A stretch of 64,000 nucleotides of DNA, taken from assembly GCF_000385375.1 (NCBI RefSeq), contig NZ_ARVV01000001.1:1612001-1676000 (forward strand), in the 5' to 3' direction. Position numbers and translations under genes: made by a program. The notes beneath the pieces are model-generated. The model did no database searches and had not been told where the DNA came from. It worked only from the letters and a program-made list of their open reading frames with translations. This DNA comes from Methyloversatilis discipulorum (GTDB taxonomy: Bacteria > Pseudomonadota > Gammaproteobacteria > Burkholderiales > Rhodocyclaceae). Below are positions 50,924 through 59,449 of this stretch, one piece after another. Within the stretch, counting starts at the first letter, position 1. Every line of letters starts with the position of its first letter.

Positions 50924-51397
50924 TCATTCAGTAGACAGGCGAGGTTTGCAGCGCACCTCGGTCAGCACCGAGTTGGCGATGAAGCACTGTTCGTGCGCCG
51001 CGTGGTGCAGCGCCGTCAGTTCGGCCGCCGTCGGTGCACCTTCTCCGCCGAAGCGCACCGACGGCCGCAGCGTCACCCGCGCGATATACATCCTGCCGTC
51101 GGCGCTGCGCGCCAGTTCGCCCTCGGCCGCGTCCTCGTAGCGATCCACGACCAGCCGTTTCAGTGCCGCCAGTTGCAGGAAGGTAAGCATGTGGCAGGCC
51201 GCCAGCGCGGCGACGAACGCCTCTTCCGGATCGACCGCGTCCGCGGCGGAATAAGGCAGCGGCACCACATGCGGCGACGACGAACCGGCCACCTCGATGC
51301 CACCGTCGAAACGGATCAGGTGGCGGCGACTGTAGCGCTTGTCGATGAAGGGCTGGTCCCCGCGGGTCCAGAGGATTTCGGCGGTGTGAAGTGACAT
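50924..51397 (-). CDS. OsmC-family peroxiredoxin-like protein
   Basis: A 157-residue OsmC/Ohr-family protein. The two catalytic cysteines are Cys68 (AALAACHMLTFL) and Cys138 (HEQCFIANSV). These enzymes reduce organic hydroperoxides with lipoyl or thiol donors. ATG 51397 gives the normal family N-terminus (HTAEILWTRGDQPF). It converges with the peroxidase gene, so two peroxide-defence genes lie side by side. Confidence 0.9.
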   Translation of the reverse strand: MSLHTAEILWTRGDQPFIDKRYSRRHLIRFDGGIEVAGSSSPHVVPLPYSAADAVDPEEAFVAALAACHMLTFLQLAALKRLVVDRYEDAAEGELARSADGRMYIARVTLRPSVRFGGEGAPTAAELTALHHAAHEQCFIANSVLTEVRCKPRLSTE

Positions 51398-51408
51398 GGC
51401 GGCGGTAG

Positions 51409-51951
51409 TCAGAAGCCGCACAACTGTTCTTCGCAGGGAATGCCATCACCGTCGCCGTCCATCTTGGGATCGGGACAGTTCTGCAAGAAGTATCGTGCCT
51501 CCGCGCAGGACGTCATCTGGCTGCAGTGCTGACGGCCGTCACAGCGAAAGCTCTCGCTCGAGAGTCGAACGGGAGTCGCGTCGACCACCTTCGCATTACG
51601 CAAAGGAAATCGCTGCGCGTACTCGTGGTAGATCACCCAGCCGAAACCGGCGATCAATGCGATCGACGTGAGCGTGCCAAGCAGCCCTGATCCGCCTCGT
51701 GTGGACTGTCGGGGGCTGTCGCGTCGTGTCGCCGCCACACGAACCGGGCGCTCGACCGCCGTTGCCCGCTTGCGTCCGCGTTCGTCGGTTTCAATGTCGA
51801 ACAGCAAGGTTTCACCGACAGCCGGTCGTCGTCCATCGCGCGGAAAAGCGGAAACATGCACGAAGACAGGGTCGCCGCCGGAACGCGGTTCAATGAAGCC
51901 GAAGCCCCGGTCGTCCTGCCATTTCGTCAGTCTGCCTTCGATGCGATTCAT
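51409..51951 (-). CDS. Cold-shock domain protein with membrane span and C-terminal excalibur domain
   Basis: A 180-residue composite protein. Residues 1-68 are a cold-shock domain with both RNP motifs (RGFGFI and VFVHVSAF). A basic linker leads to one membrane span (about 89-108). The C-terminal 45 residues (CDGRQHC, TSCAEARYFLQNCP and the calcium-loop DGDGDGIPCE) form an excalibur domain with six cysteines, expected outside the membrane. The family places a nucleic-acid-binding domain inside and a calcium-binding domain outside; its role is unknown. It ends 11 bp before the osmC-like start. Confidence 0.85.
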   Translation of the reverse strand: MNRIEGRLTKWQDDRGFGFIEPRSGGDPVFVHVSAFPRDGRRPAVGETLLFDIETDERGRKRATAVERPVRVAATRRDSPRQSTRGGSGLLGTLTSIALIAGFGWVIYHEYAQRFPLRNAKVVDATPVRLSSESFRCDGRQHCSQMTSCAEARYFLQNCPDPKMDGDGDGIPCEEQLCGF

Positions 51952-52071
51952 GGTGGCTCTCGGGAGGGGCGCTTGCAGATGAAAGCATCATTATGAGCGG
52001 GGCGCACAGCGCCGGGAAGTGACGTCCTGCCGGCTTGCGCGATGCCGGGTCGGCAAGATGGCCGCATGATT

Positions 52072-52536
52072 TCATCGCCAGCGGCAGCCGCGCTCGTAGA
52101 TCAACGGCTCGTCGACCAGCTCACCCTTGGCAACTGGATGCTGCCGCGTCGTGTCGATCAGCAGCGGGCGCTGCGTCGCGTCATCCATCCGCAGCAGGTA
52201 GCGGGCGCCGGCCGCGAGGTCGGCGCGCAGCACGTAGCACCTCAGGCGCTGCGGAAGAAAGGGGAAACCATAGGGTGCGTCACTGAGCCACAGCACCCGC
52301 TCGCCGGGATGCAGCACATAGCTGAAGGCGCGGGCGTGGCTGGACACCTGCACGCCCGGCAGCAGTTTGCCGCCGACCGCGCGCAGCAGCACCGGGTGGT
52401 CGGTATCGATGTCCAGGCGCACTGCTCCGGTGTCCGCCGGGTCGGCGCCGTCGACCGGCACGATCCCGCGGGTCAGTGCGACGCAACCGTGCAGCGCGAG
52501 GGTCAGTGTCAGCAGAACGAAGCGACGGAATCGCAT
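52072..52536 (-). CDS. Small predicted lipoprotein, unknown function
   Basis: A 154-residue exported protein with hydrophobic start RFVLLTLTLALHGC and a possible lipid-anchor Cys18. The mature part is beta-rich (GAVRLDIDTDHPVLL, FSYVLHPGERVLWLS) and contains ARYLLRMDDATQRPLLIDT, a pattern seen in small envelope lipoproteins. I do not recognise a named family. It lies 12 bp after the DUF1810 gene on the same strand, so the two may be co-transcribed. Confidence 0.65.
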   Translation of the reverse strand: MRFRRFVLLTLTLALHGCVALTRGIVPVDGADPADTGAVRLDIDTDHPVLLRAVGGKLLPGVQVSSHARAFSYVLHPGERVLWLSDAPYGFPFLPQRLRCYVLRADLAAGARYLLRMDDATQRPLLIDTTRQHPVAKGELVDEPLIYERGCRWR

Positions 52537-52548
52537 CGCCGGATGTGC

Positions 52549-52989
52549 TCAGCCGCCGCGCTGACCAAGCAGCCGCAGCGTTTCGCCGTCCGGCCGGCCG
52601 TCGTAGAAGGCCGCCAGCGCGGCGCGGAAGCAGGGCTGGTCCGGCGCCACGTCGGCGAACAGGGTCAGGCAGGAGCGGAACTTCAGCGCGTCGACCTCGC
52701 CGAGGATGTCTTCCGGGCGTCGCCCGGCGTGGGCGAGGACGGCGTCGACGCATTCGACCAGTCGTACGCCCAGCAGCGGGTGCGCGATGTAGGCGGCCGC
52801 TTCGCTGCGGTCGGCGATGCCGTACTCGCGCGCCATCTGGCTGCGTCCGAGGTCGCGCAGCTGCGGCAGCACGTACCAGATCCAGTGCGTGCGCTTGCGG
52901 CCGTCACGCAGTTCCTGCAGCGCCTGCGCGTAGTCGCGCGCCTGGGCCTGGACGAAACGGTCGAGTGGATCGGTCGGGGCGGACGGCAT
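52549..52989 (-). CDS. DUF1810-family protein
   Basis: A 146-residue soluble protein with the DUF1810 hallmarks: DPLDRFVQAQARDYAQALQE, HWIWYVLPQL, and MAREYGIADRSEAAAYIAHPLLG. The biochemical role of the family is not established. ATG 52989 was chosen over the longer frame because similarity begins at that point. Confidence 0.85.
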   Translation of the reverse strand: MPSAPTDPLDRFVQAQARDYAQALQELRDGRKRTHWIWYVLPQLRDLGRSQMAREYGIADRSEAAAYIAHPLLGVRLVECVDAVLAHAGRRPEDILGEVDALKFRSCLTLFADVAPDQPCFRAALAAFYDGRPDGETLRLLGQRGG

Positions 52990-53165
52990 GTCGGCAATAT
53001 CGCAGTGCTCGGGACGGACAGCATGACACGAGCGGCGGCGACAGACGACCGCCCGCTGACGTGCGCGACTCCAGAAAATCCCTAGCGGGCGGAGGGTGAT
53101 TTGCACTGGCTGGCCGGTGTCGGGCGGCCCTACGCTGCAGGCCTGTTCTTCCCGGATGTCCCGTC

Positions 53166-54986
53166 ATGTTCCGTATCGCCCCTGTTGCGCTGGCATTCGC
53201 CGGCGCGTTGTTCAGTGCGGTCACGATCGCCGCCTCGCCCTGGGCTGGCAATCTGACCCCGATTGCCGCCGCCGACTGGAACCGCGCCCGCGCCGCCCAT
53301 CTGCTCGAACGGGCGGGCTTCGGTGGTACGCCGGAAGAGATCGATGCGCTGGCCCGGCTGACCCCGGCCCAGGCGGTGCGCCGCATGGTCTATTTCGAAG
53401 GTGCTCCGGCGGCGGACTTGCCGCCGTTCGATCATTCGGGTGTGTTCGAGGCGGGGCTGGACCCGTTTCCCGCCAGCCGTCCTGCCACCACCGACCTCGC
53501 GCGCGACAGCGGCGAGGCGCTTGGCGTAACGGTCAAGGCAGGCGGCAACCGGCGCATGCAGCCGGTGGTGAACAAGTTCTTCTACTGGCTGCGCGCCAGC
53601 AAGCTCGAAACCGATCGCGTCGCCTACTGGTGGGCGAACCGCATGCTCACGTCGCCACGCCCGCTGCAGGAAAAGATGGCGCTGTTCTGGCACGGCCACT
53701 TCGCCACCAACGAAGACAAGGTGCGCGACTACCGCAAGATGCTGAACCAGCTGGAACTGTTCCAGAACCAGGGCCTGGGCAAATTCCGCACGCTGATGAT
53801 AGGCGTCGCGCAGGACCCGGCCATGCTCTCCTTCCTCGACGCCGCCGTGAACGTGAAGGGCGCGCCGAACGAGAACTTCGCGCGGGAGATCATGGAGCTG
53901 TTCACGATGGGCGTCGGCCACTACAGCGAACACGACATTCGCGAGGCGGCGCGCGCCTTCACCGGCTGGAACTACCAGGGCGTCGCCTTCCACATCGATG
54001 CCGCGAAGCATGACGGCGGACCGAAGGCCGTGCTGGGCCGGCGCGGCAACTACGACGGCGTACAGGTGATCGACATCATCCTCGACCAGCCGGTCACGCC
54101 GCGCTATCTCGCCAGCAAGCTGTACCGCCACTTCGTGCGCGAGGACATCGACCCGGCGCTGGCCGAAGAACTTGGCCGGCGGCTGAAGGCGGTCGATTAC
54201 GACATCGCCGCCTTCCTCGAAATGCTGTTCATGTCGCGCGACTTCCACGCGCCCGAATCGGTGGCGACGCGCATCAAGGGGCCGGTCGAACTGGTGGTGT
54301 CCACCTACCGCAAGCTGGGTCTGACCGAAGTGCCGGGTGTTCCCGATTTCAACGAAACCACCACGGCGCTGGGCCAGCGCCTGATGCATCCGCCCACCGT
54401 GGCCGGCTGGGCCCAGGGTCGCAGCTGGATCACGCCGGGGCTGCTGCTCGAGCGCGGCAATTTCGCGCTCGACGTCGCGCTGCCCGACATCAACTACATC
54501 CCGGGCGACCGCTACCCCGGCGCGCAGGCCGGCTACGAAATCCGCAACATCCACGAGCGCGTCCGCAGCGGCCTCGACCTGAGCACCGCCACCAAGCCCG
54601 GCGGCGCGGATGGCGGCGTCGACATGATGGCGACGTCGAGCATGAACGGCGACCGTGACGAGGACTTCAACACGCGCTACGGCAGCTACCGCGGCTGGCA
54701 GATGGCGGTCGAGCGGGTCAAACCGATCCCGCGCACGGTGGCCCGGCTGGACCTGACCGGCATGGTGCTGAAGGCGGGCTGCAGCACGCCGGAACAGGTC
54801 GTCTCCTATATGGAGGGCCGCTTCCTGTCGGTGCAGCTGGATGTCGCCACGCGGGCCAAGCTCGCGGCCTTCCTCGAAAAGGAACTGGGCACGCGCAACG
54901 TGCCGGCTGCGGCCAGCTACGCCGAAGATCCGCTGCGCCTGCTGCTGCACGTGCTGCTGAGCCGTCCGGAATATCAACTGGGTTGA
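53166..54986 (+). CDS. Secreted DUF1800-family protein
   Basis: A 606-residue exported protein. A signal peptide (VALAFAGALFSAVTIAAS) precedes a long helical DUF1800 domain: RAAHLLERAGFGGTPEEIDAL, WWANRMLTSPRPLQEKMALFWHGHF, GAPNENFAREIMELFTMGVGHY and YTEHDIREAARAFTGW-like sequence. The enzymatic role is unsettled. It is regularly paired with a DUF1501 gene, which follows here after 45 bp. Confidence 0.88.
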   Translation: MFRIAPVALAFAGALFSAVTIAASPWAGNLTPIAAADWNRARAAHLLERAGFGGTPEEIDALARLTPAQAVRRMVYFEGAPAADLPPFDHSGVFEAGLDPFPASRPATTDLARDSGEALGVTVKAGGNRRMQPVVNKFFYWLRASKLETDRVAYWWANRMLTSPRPLQEKMALFWHGHFATNEDKVRDYRKMLNQLELFQNQGLGKFRTLMIGVAQDPAMLSFLDAAVNVKGAPNENFAREIMELFTMGVGHYSEHDIREAARAFTGWNYQGVAFHIDAAKHDGGPKAVLGRRGNYDGVQVIDIILDQPVTPRYLASKLYRHFVREDIDPALAEELGRRLKAVDYDIAAFLEMLFMSRDFHAPESVATRIKGPVELVVSTYRKLGLTEVPGVPDFNETTTALGQRLMHPPTVAGWAQGRSWITPGLLLERGNFALDVALPDINYIPGDRYPGAQAGYEIRNIHERVRSGLDLSTATKPGGADGGVDMMATSSMNGDRDEDFNTRYGSYRGWQMAVERVKPIPRTVARLDLTGMVLKAGCSTPEQVVSYMEGRFLSVQLDVATRAKLAAFLEKELGTRNVPAAASYAEDPLRLLLHVLLSRPEYQLG

Positions 54987-55031
54987 GGCGAGGGCAGGAC
55001 GGGTGTCCTGCCGCTTCGCCGGAGAACGTAC

Positions 55032-56228
55032 ATGAACATCGATCACAAGCGCCGCAGCATCCTGAAGGCCTCCGCCGGGCTCATGATTCCCGGCGTGTTC
55101 GGCACCATCGCGCGCGCGGCCGCGGCCGCCGAAGCGCAGGACCGCATCCTCGTCGTCTTCGAAATGTCCGGCGGCAACGACGGTCTGAACACCGTCGTGC
55201 CCTACGCCGATGACCGCTACTACCGGCTGCGGCCCAACATCGGCATCCGCCCGGACAAGCTGCGCAAGCTCGACGACCGCTTCGGCCTGAACCCGGGCAT
55301 GGCCGGCTTCGAGCGGCTGTGGAAGGACGGCCAGCTGGCCATCGTGCACGGCTGTGGCTACGACAACCCGTCGTTCTCGCACTTCACGTCGATGGCCTAC
55401 CTCCACACCGCCGCACCGAACAGCGGCGACGACTACGGCTGGGTCGGCCGGCTGGCCGACACCATGTCGCCCGCGCCGGTACCGAACTACCTGCTCAACA
55501 TCGACGCCACGCAGTCGCTCGCGGTGCGCAGCCGCGTCCACACGCCGGTGGTGTTCGACGAGCCGGAGCGTTTCATGCGCAGCGCGCTGCACCCGACGCG
55601 CGCACTGCTCGACGACGTGAGTGTGGCGAGCACCGCCAACCCGTCACGCCGCTTTCTCGAACAGGTGGCGGTGAGCGCGCGCGAATCGTCGCTGGCGGTG
55701 CGCGAGGCGTGGTCGAACTACAAGACCAACCAGGATTACGGCATCGCCCCGCTGGGTCTGCCCAAGGTGGCGGCCTGCATCGCCGCCGGCCTGCCGACAC
55801 GTCTGTACTACGTCGGCTATCGCAACAACGCCTTCGACACCCACGTGCAGCAGGCCGACCTGCACCAGCGCCTGCTCACCTACACCTCGGACGCGATCAG
55901 CGGCTTCCTGCGCGACATGGAACGCCTGGGTCAGGCCGACCGCGTGAGCCTGCTCGTCTTTTCCGAATTCGGCCGCCGGGTGCCGGAGAACACCAGCCTG
56001 GGCACCGACCACGGCACCGCCAACGTCATGTTCTTCGCCGGCAAACAGGTGAAGGGCGGCCACTACGGCACGCCGTCCGACCTCGGCGCGCTGGACGCCG
56101 GCGACAACCTCGTCCACACCACCGACTTCCGCTCCGTGTACGCCAGCGCCATCGACGGCTGGCTGAAACTGGGCGCGGCGGACAAGGTGCTGAAGGGGCG
56201 CTTCGCGCCGGTGCCGGCCTTCGGCTGA
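55032..56228 (+). CDS. DUF1501-family protein, Tat-exported
   Basis: A 398-residue sulfatase/phosphatase-like fold protein. N-terminal KRRSILKASAGLMIPG looks like a Tat signal. Motifs are VVFEMSGGNDGLNTVVPY, DNPSFSHFTSMAYLHTA, LLVFSEFGRRVPENTS and GTDHGTANVMFF; the Asp/His residues suggest metal binding. Together with the DUF1800 protein it forms a common exported pair, which I take as a two-protein complex of unknown function. Confidence 0.88.
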   Translation: MNIDHKRRSILKASAGLMIPGVFGTIARAAAAAEAQDRILVVFEMSGGNDGLNTVVPYADDRYYRLRPNIGIRPDKLRKLDDRFGLNPGMAGFERLWKDGQLAIVHGCGYDNPSFSHFTSMAYLHTAAPNSGDDYGWVGRLADTMSPAPVPNYLLNIDATQSLAVRSRVHTPVVFDEPERFMRSALHPTRALLDDVSVASTANPSRRFLEQVAVSARESSLAVREAWSNYKTNQDYGIAPLGLPKVAACIAAGLPTRLYYVGYRNNAFDTHVQQADLHQRLLTYTSDAISGFLRDMERLGQADRVSLLVFSEFGRRVPENTSLGTDHGTANVMFFAGKQVKGGHYGTPSDLGALDAGDNLVHTTDFRSVYASAIDGWLKLGAADKVLKGRFAPVPAFG

Positions 56229-56256
56229 GCCGGCCCGGTCTTCCGGTGCGCTGCTC

Positions 56257-56982
56257 TCAGCGCGGCAGGTCGGTAGTGCTTCGCCGCCGGGTCGCCCACA
56301 GGCCCGCCGCGCCGGCGCTTGCCAGCAACGCGGCAGCCGACGGTTCCGGCACCTCGTTGGGCGGCCGGAAGTCGAAGGTCGCCGAGAAGGCGAGGTCCTG
56401 GCCAGCCGTGAATCGCCACTGACCGGAGAGCAGCTCGTCGAGATCGCTTTCGGCATCCCAAGGAATGTTGTAAGCGCCGCCGCCCAGATCCGTATTCGCG
56501 GTCGCGAGGCGCAGGCGCGAATCGTCCGGGATGCGCAGTTCGAAGTTGGTCGCGAACAGGAACATCATGTAGGTGCTGCCGGCCGTCACCTTGGCGTCGA
56601 TGTCGAAGGTGTAGGTGTCGAAGTCCATGCCCGCTGTCAGCGGCACCGTGACCGGCGCGCTCGAATAGAGCAGCGGGCCGACGACATAGCGCGTGAAAGG
56701 GTTGTACTGCACCAGATGCGCCGTGAAGGTCACCGGAACGGGGTTGGTGTTGCTGCCCTTGAGCGCGTCACTGAGCAGGAAGGTGAAGTCGAGCAGACGG
56801 TTGCTGCCGGTCGGCGCCACCAGAAATTGCCCCCAGCCGGAAAAGCCGGACGAACCGAAGTCGCCGATGCTGCTGCCGCCGTCCCACGACGACAGCGTAC
56901 TTACCACGATGGGCGCCGCCAGCGCCGGTGTGCCGGCCGCGACGCCGAGCAGCGCAGTGGTGATCAAGACGGTTTTTTTCAT
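56257..56982 (-). CDS. PEP-CTERM sorting-signal protein, unknown function
   Basis: A 241-residue exported protein with signal peptide (TALLGVAAGTPALA) and C-terminal VPEPSAAALLASAGAAGLWATRRR, a PEP-CTERM signal. The mature body is beta-strand-rich and has no catalytic motif I recognise. It is the third PEP-CTERM substrate in the window. It converges with the DUF1501 gene, 28 bp apart. Confidence 0.85.
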   Translation of the reverse strand: MKKTVLITTALLGVAAGTPALAAPIVVSTLSSWDGGSSIGDFGSSGFSGWGQFLVAPTGSNRLLDFTFLLSDALKGSNTNPVPVTFTAHLVQYNPFTRYVVGPLLYSSAPVTVPLTAGMDFDTYTFDIDAKVTAGSTYMMFLFATNFELRIPDDSRLRLATANTDLGGGAYNIPWDAESDLDELLSGQWRFTAGQDLAFSATFDFRPPNEVPEPSAAALLASAGAAGLWATRRRSTTDLPR

Positions 56983-57181
56983 GCAGCAATCTCCCGGTCA
57001 GAACTGTCCGCGACCCGCTGTCGCCCGCAGGCGCAGCGCAGTCTGGCCGGAGGCTGTACCAACGATCACGCGGGTGCGGCCTCCGGAATGCGGCGCTCAT
57101 TCTTGTCGGGTGGCTCGCTTCGACGCAATACGCATATGCGCGTAGTGCGCGCCGGGTGGGGCGGCGAAGAAGCAGAGGCGA

Positions 57182-57793
57182 TCAGCGCGCCTCAGGATCG
57201 CTCCGGTTCGACGTCATGTAGGCAATCAGCGCCATTCGCATGGCCTCTTCGACCGACATGTCGACCTTGGTCACCCAGGCGCGCGGCACGAACACCGTGT
57301 AACCGCCGATCATGTAGCCCATGGGCAGATACACCGCGATCTGGTCCTCCAGTTCGGACAGCCCGGCGGGCAGATCGGCCATCGACTGCCGCGTCACCAG
57401 GCCGACGATGCCCATCGCGTTGCCCGGCATGCGCAGCAGTACCACCTGCTGAGCCGATTCGCCGGTGTGTGGTGCGAAGTAGTCGGCGAAGTTCTTCAGC
57501 GACGAATAGATGCTCTTCACCACCGGCAGATTGGTGAAGGGCAGTTCCACCAGCGACAGCAGGCGCCCGGCTTCCGGGCGCGATACCAGCACGCCCAGGC
57601 CCACGATGAGCAGGGCGCTCAGCGCGATGCCGAGACCGGGCAGATAGAAGTCGCCGATGATCGGCCGCACCATCATCATCGCCAGACTTTCCGTCCAGGT
57701 GACGAACAGCACCAGCACATAGACGGTCAGTGCCAACGGCAGAAAAGTGATCAGGCCGCGGAAGAAATACTGGTAGAGGCGATGCTTGTTCAT
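57182..57793 (-). CDS. DUF502-family membrane protein
   Basis: A 203-residue membrane protein with spans at about 10-31 and 50-70 and a soluble C-terminal region. It has FFRGLITFLPLALTVYVLVLF, SLVELPFTNLPVVKSIYSS and PMGYMIGGYTVFVP, all DUF502 hallmarks. Function unknown. ATG 57793 fits the family start. The tandem repeat array lies directly upstream of its start, so the promoter must be close to or inside the repeats. Confidence 0.88.
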   Translation of the reverse strand: MNKHRLYQYFFRGLITFLPLALTVYVLVLFVTWTESLAMMMVRPIIGDFYLPGLGIALSALLIVGLGVLVSRPEAGRLLSLVELPFTNLPVVKSIYSSLKNFADYFAPHTGESAQQVVLLRMPGNAMGIVGLVTRQSMADLPAGLSELEDQIAVYLPMGYMIGGYTVFVPRAWVTKVDMSVEEAMRMALIAYMTSNRSDPEAR

Positions 57794-57860
57794 TGCAGGT
57801 GATTCGGGATGGAGGCGCCCTGAGCATACCGTGTGCCGCAGGCGCATGCCGGTCCGGCCG

Positions 57861-58340
57861 CGGATCGGGCGCAAACCCTGTGGGCGCTGCCTTGGCCGCG
57901 ACAGGGCCTCTGCTGTCCGCAGGCTTCGATTCAGGCCGCAGTCGGCGTCAGAAGACCACTCCCGCCGAACCTCGGCTCCAGCCGCGCATCGGGCGCAATC
58001 CCCGTGGGAGCGGCCTTGGCCGCGACAGGGCCACCGCAGTCTGCCGGCTTCGATTCAGGCCGCAGTCGGGGTCAGAAGACCCCTCCCACAGAACCCCGGC
58101 TCCAGCCGCGGATCAAGCGCAATCCCTGTAGGAGCGGCCTTGGCCGCGACAGGGCCGGCGCAGTCCGCCGGCTTCGATTCAGGCCGCAGTCGGGGTCAGA
58201 GGACCTCTCCCACAGAACCCCGGCCCCAGCCGCGGATCAAGCGCAATCCCTGTAGGAGCGGCCTTGGCCGCGACAGGGCGGTTGCATTCCACCGGCTTCG
58301 GTACAGGCCGCGGTCGGAAGACCGCTCCTACAAGATACGG
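57861..58340. repeat. Four tandem copies of a 124-bp REP-like element
   Basis: Units start at 57861, 57985, 58109 and 58233, exactly 124 bp apart; the last is shortened at about 58340. Each contains GGAGCGGCCTTGGCCGCGA, with GCGGCC/GGCCGC forming a hairpin, and the conserved stretch GGCTTCGATTCAGGCCGCAG. Copies 3 and 4 are the most alike. The array ends in GACCGCTCCTAC, the inverse complement of GTAGGAGCGG, as in paired REP elements. Apparent ORFs across it only reflect repeats read in three frames. Confidence 0.9.
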
Positions 58341-58389
58341 ATCCGGTTGCGGCACTGTCTCCCGTGCGCCTTCCTTTCATTGCGCCACG

Positions 58390-59223
58390 TCACACCCGGG
58401 TAATGACCACCTCCAGGTATTCGCTCGGCACCACCAGCGCATCCGCACCGCCGACATTGAGTTCATCCAGCAGGGCGAGGATGTCGCGCTCCAGTGCCGG
58501 GCGGACGTCCGGCGCCACGGCGCCGAAGGCCTTGTGGATCGGGCCGTAGAAGGCGCGGAACACCTCCAGCCAGTGGGCGGCCGAGCGGTAGCGGAAGACG
58601 AAATGCCGACGCTCGCAGCGCAGCTGTGCGGCACGGGTACCGAACAGCTCGATGATGTGCGGCTCGGTGCCCCACAGCGAGGGCGATTTCACACCTTGCG
58701 GCGGCGGCACGTAGGCGCCGATGATCTTGAACAGACGGCCGATGAAGCCGCCGGGCGTCCAGCTGGCGAGCGCGATGCGGCCGCCGGGGCGCACCACGCG
58801 CAGCATTTCGCTGGCGGCTGTGGCGTGGTCGGGCGTGAACATGACGCCGAAGGTCGACATCACCACGTCGAAGCGCGCGTCATCGAAGGGCAGCCGCTCC
58901 GCGTCCGCCACCTGGAACTGCGCCGTCAGGCCGTCCGCCGCGGCACGCACGCGGGCCTTGTCGAGCAGCGCCTCGACATAGTCGGTGGAGGTGACATCGG
59001 CAAAGCGGCGCGCGGCGGCGAGGGTCGCGTTGCCGTTGCCGGCAGCGACGTCGAGTACCTGTTCGCCGGCGCGCACGTCGGCGGCCTCGGCGAGGGTTTC
59101 GCCGACGATTTGCAGCGTGGTGCCGATGACGGCATAGTCACCGCTTGCCCAGGTGGCCTGCTGCCGTTGCTTGATGGCGTTGAAATCGGGCGCGGTGACT
59201 TGGGTTTCGAGTACGGCTGACAT
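58390..59223 (-). CDS. SAM-dependent methyltransferase
   Basis: A 277-residue class I methyltransferase. Motif I is VLDVAAGNGNATLAAARR, followed by the acidic loop in TSTDYVEALLDKAR, FDVVMSTFGVMFTPDHATAASEMLRVVRPGGRIAL and a variable substrate cap. It is of the ubiquinone/menaquinone-biosynthesis-like (UbiE) type but not a UbiE orthologue by context. GAGGAGATC precedes ATG 59223. It is divergent from the AraC regulator, 226 bp apart, and is the probable target of that regulator. Confidence 0.85.
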   Translation of the reverse strand: MSAVLETQVTAPDFNAIKQRQQATWASGDYAVIGTTLQIVGETLAEAADVRAGEQVLDVAAGNGNATLAAARRFADVTSTDYVEALLDKARVRAAADGLTAQFQVADAERLPFDDARFDVVMSTFGVMFTPDHATAASEMLRVVRPGGRIALASWTPGGFIGRLFKIIGAYVPPPQGVKSPSLWGTEPHIIELFGTRAAQLRCERRHFVFRYRSAAHWLEVFRAFYGPIHKAFGAVAPDVRPALERDILALLDELNVGGADALVVPSEYLEVVITRV

Positions 59224-59449
59224 GGTGATCTCCTCAGGATGTTGTGGGGTGCGCCGCACCTGCCACGGCCCGAGGGGCGTGTGCATATTTCTATGCGTGT
59301 GGCGGCGTGCGACGACGGGACCATTCTTCCTGCAGGGGCCGGTGGGCGATTCACCGCATGTCGTTGAAACTTGCTCGCGGCTCCGCGATTGCGCGATCAC
59401 TTGACCGGGTGTCCGCGCCGATTGATCGCGACGCCGCCGGGGAGGGGCC

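Noticed and set aside
57861..58340. CRISPR array
   Set aside because: The units are contiguous 124-bp repeats without unique spacers of constant length, and no cas genes are present.
57786..58403. Three overlapping ORFs across the tandem repeats
   Set aside because: The period (124) is not a multiple of three, so the same peptide appears in all frames; no ribosome site, no protein character.
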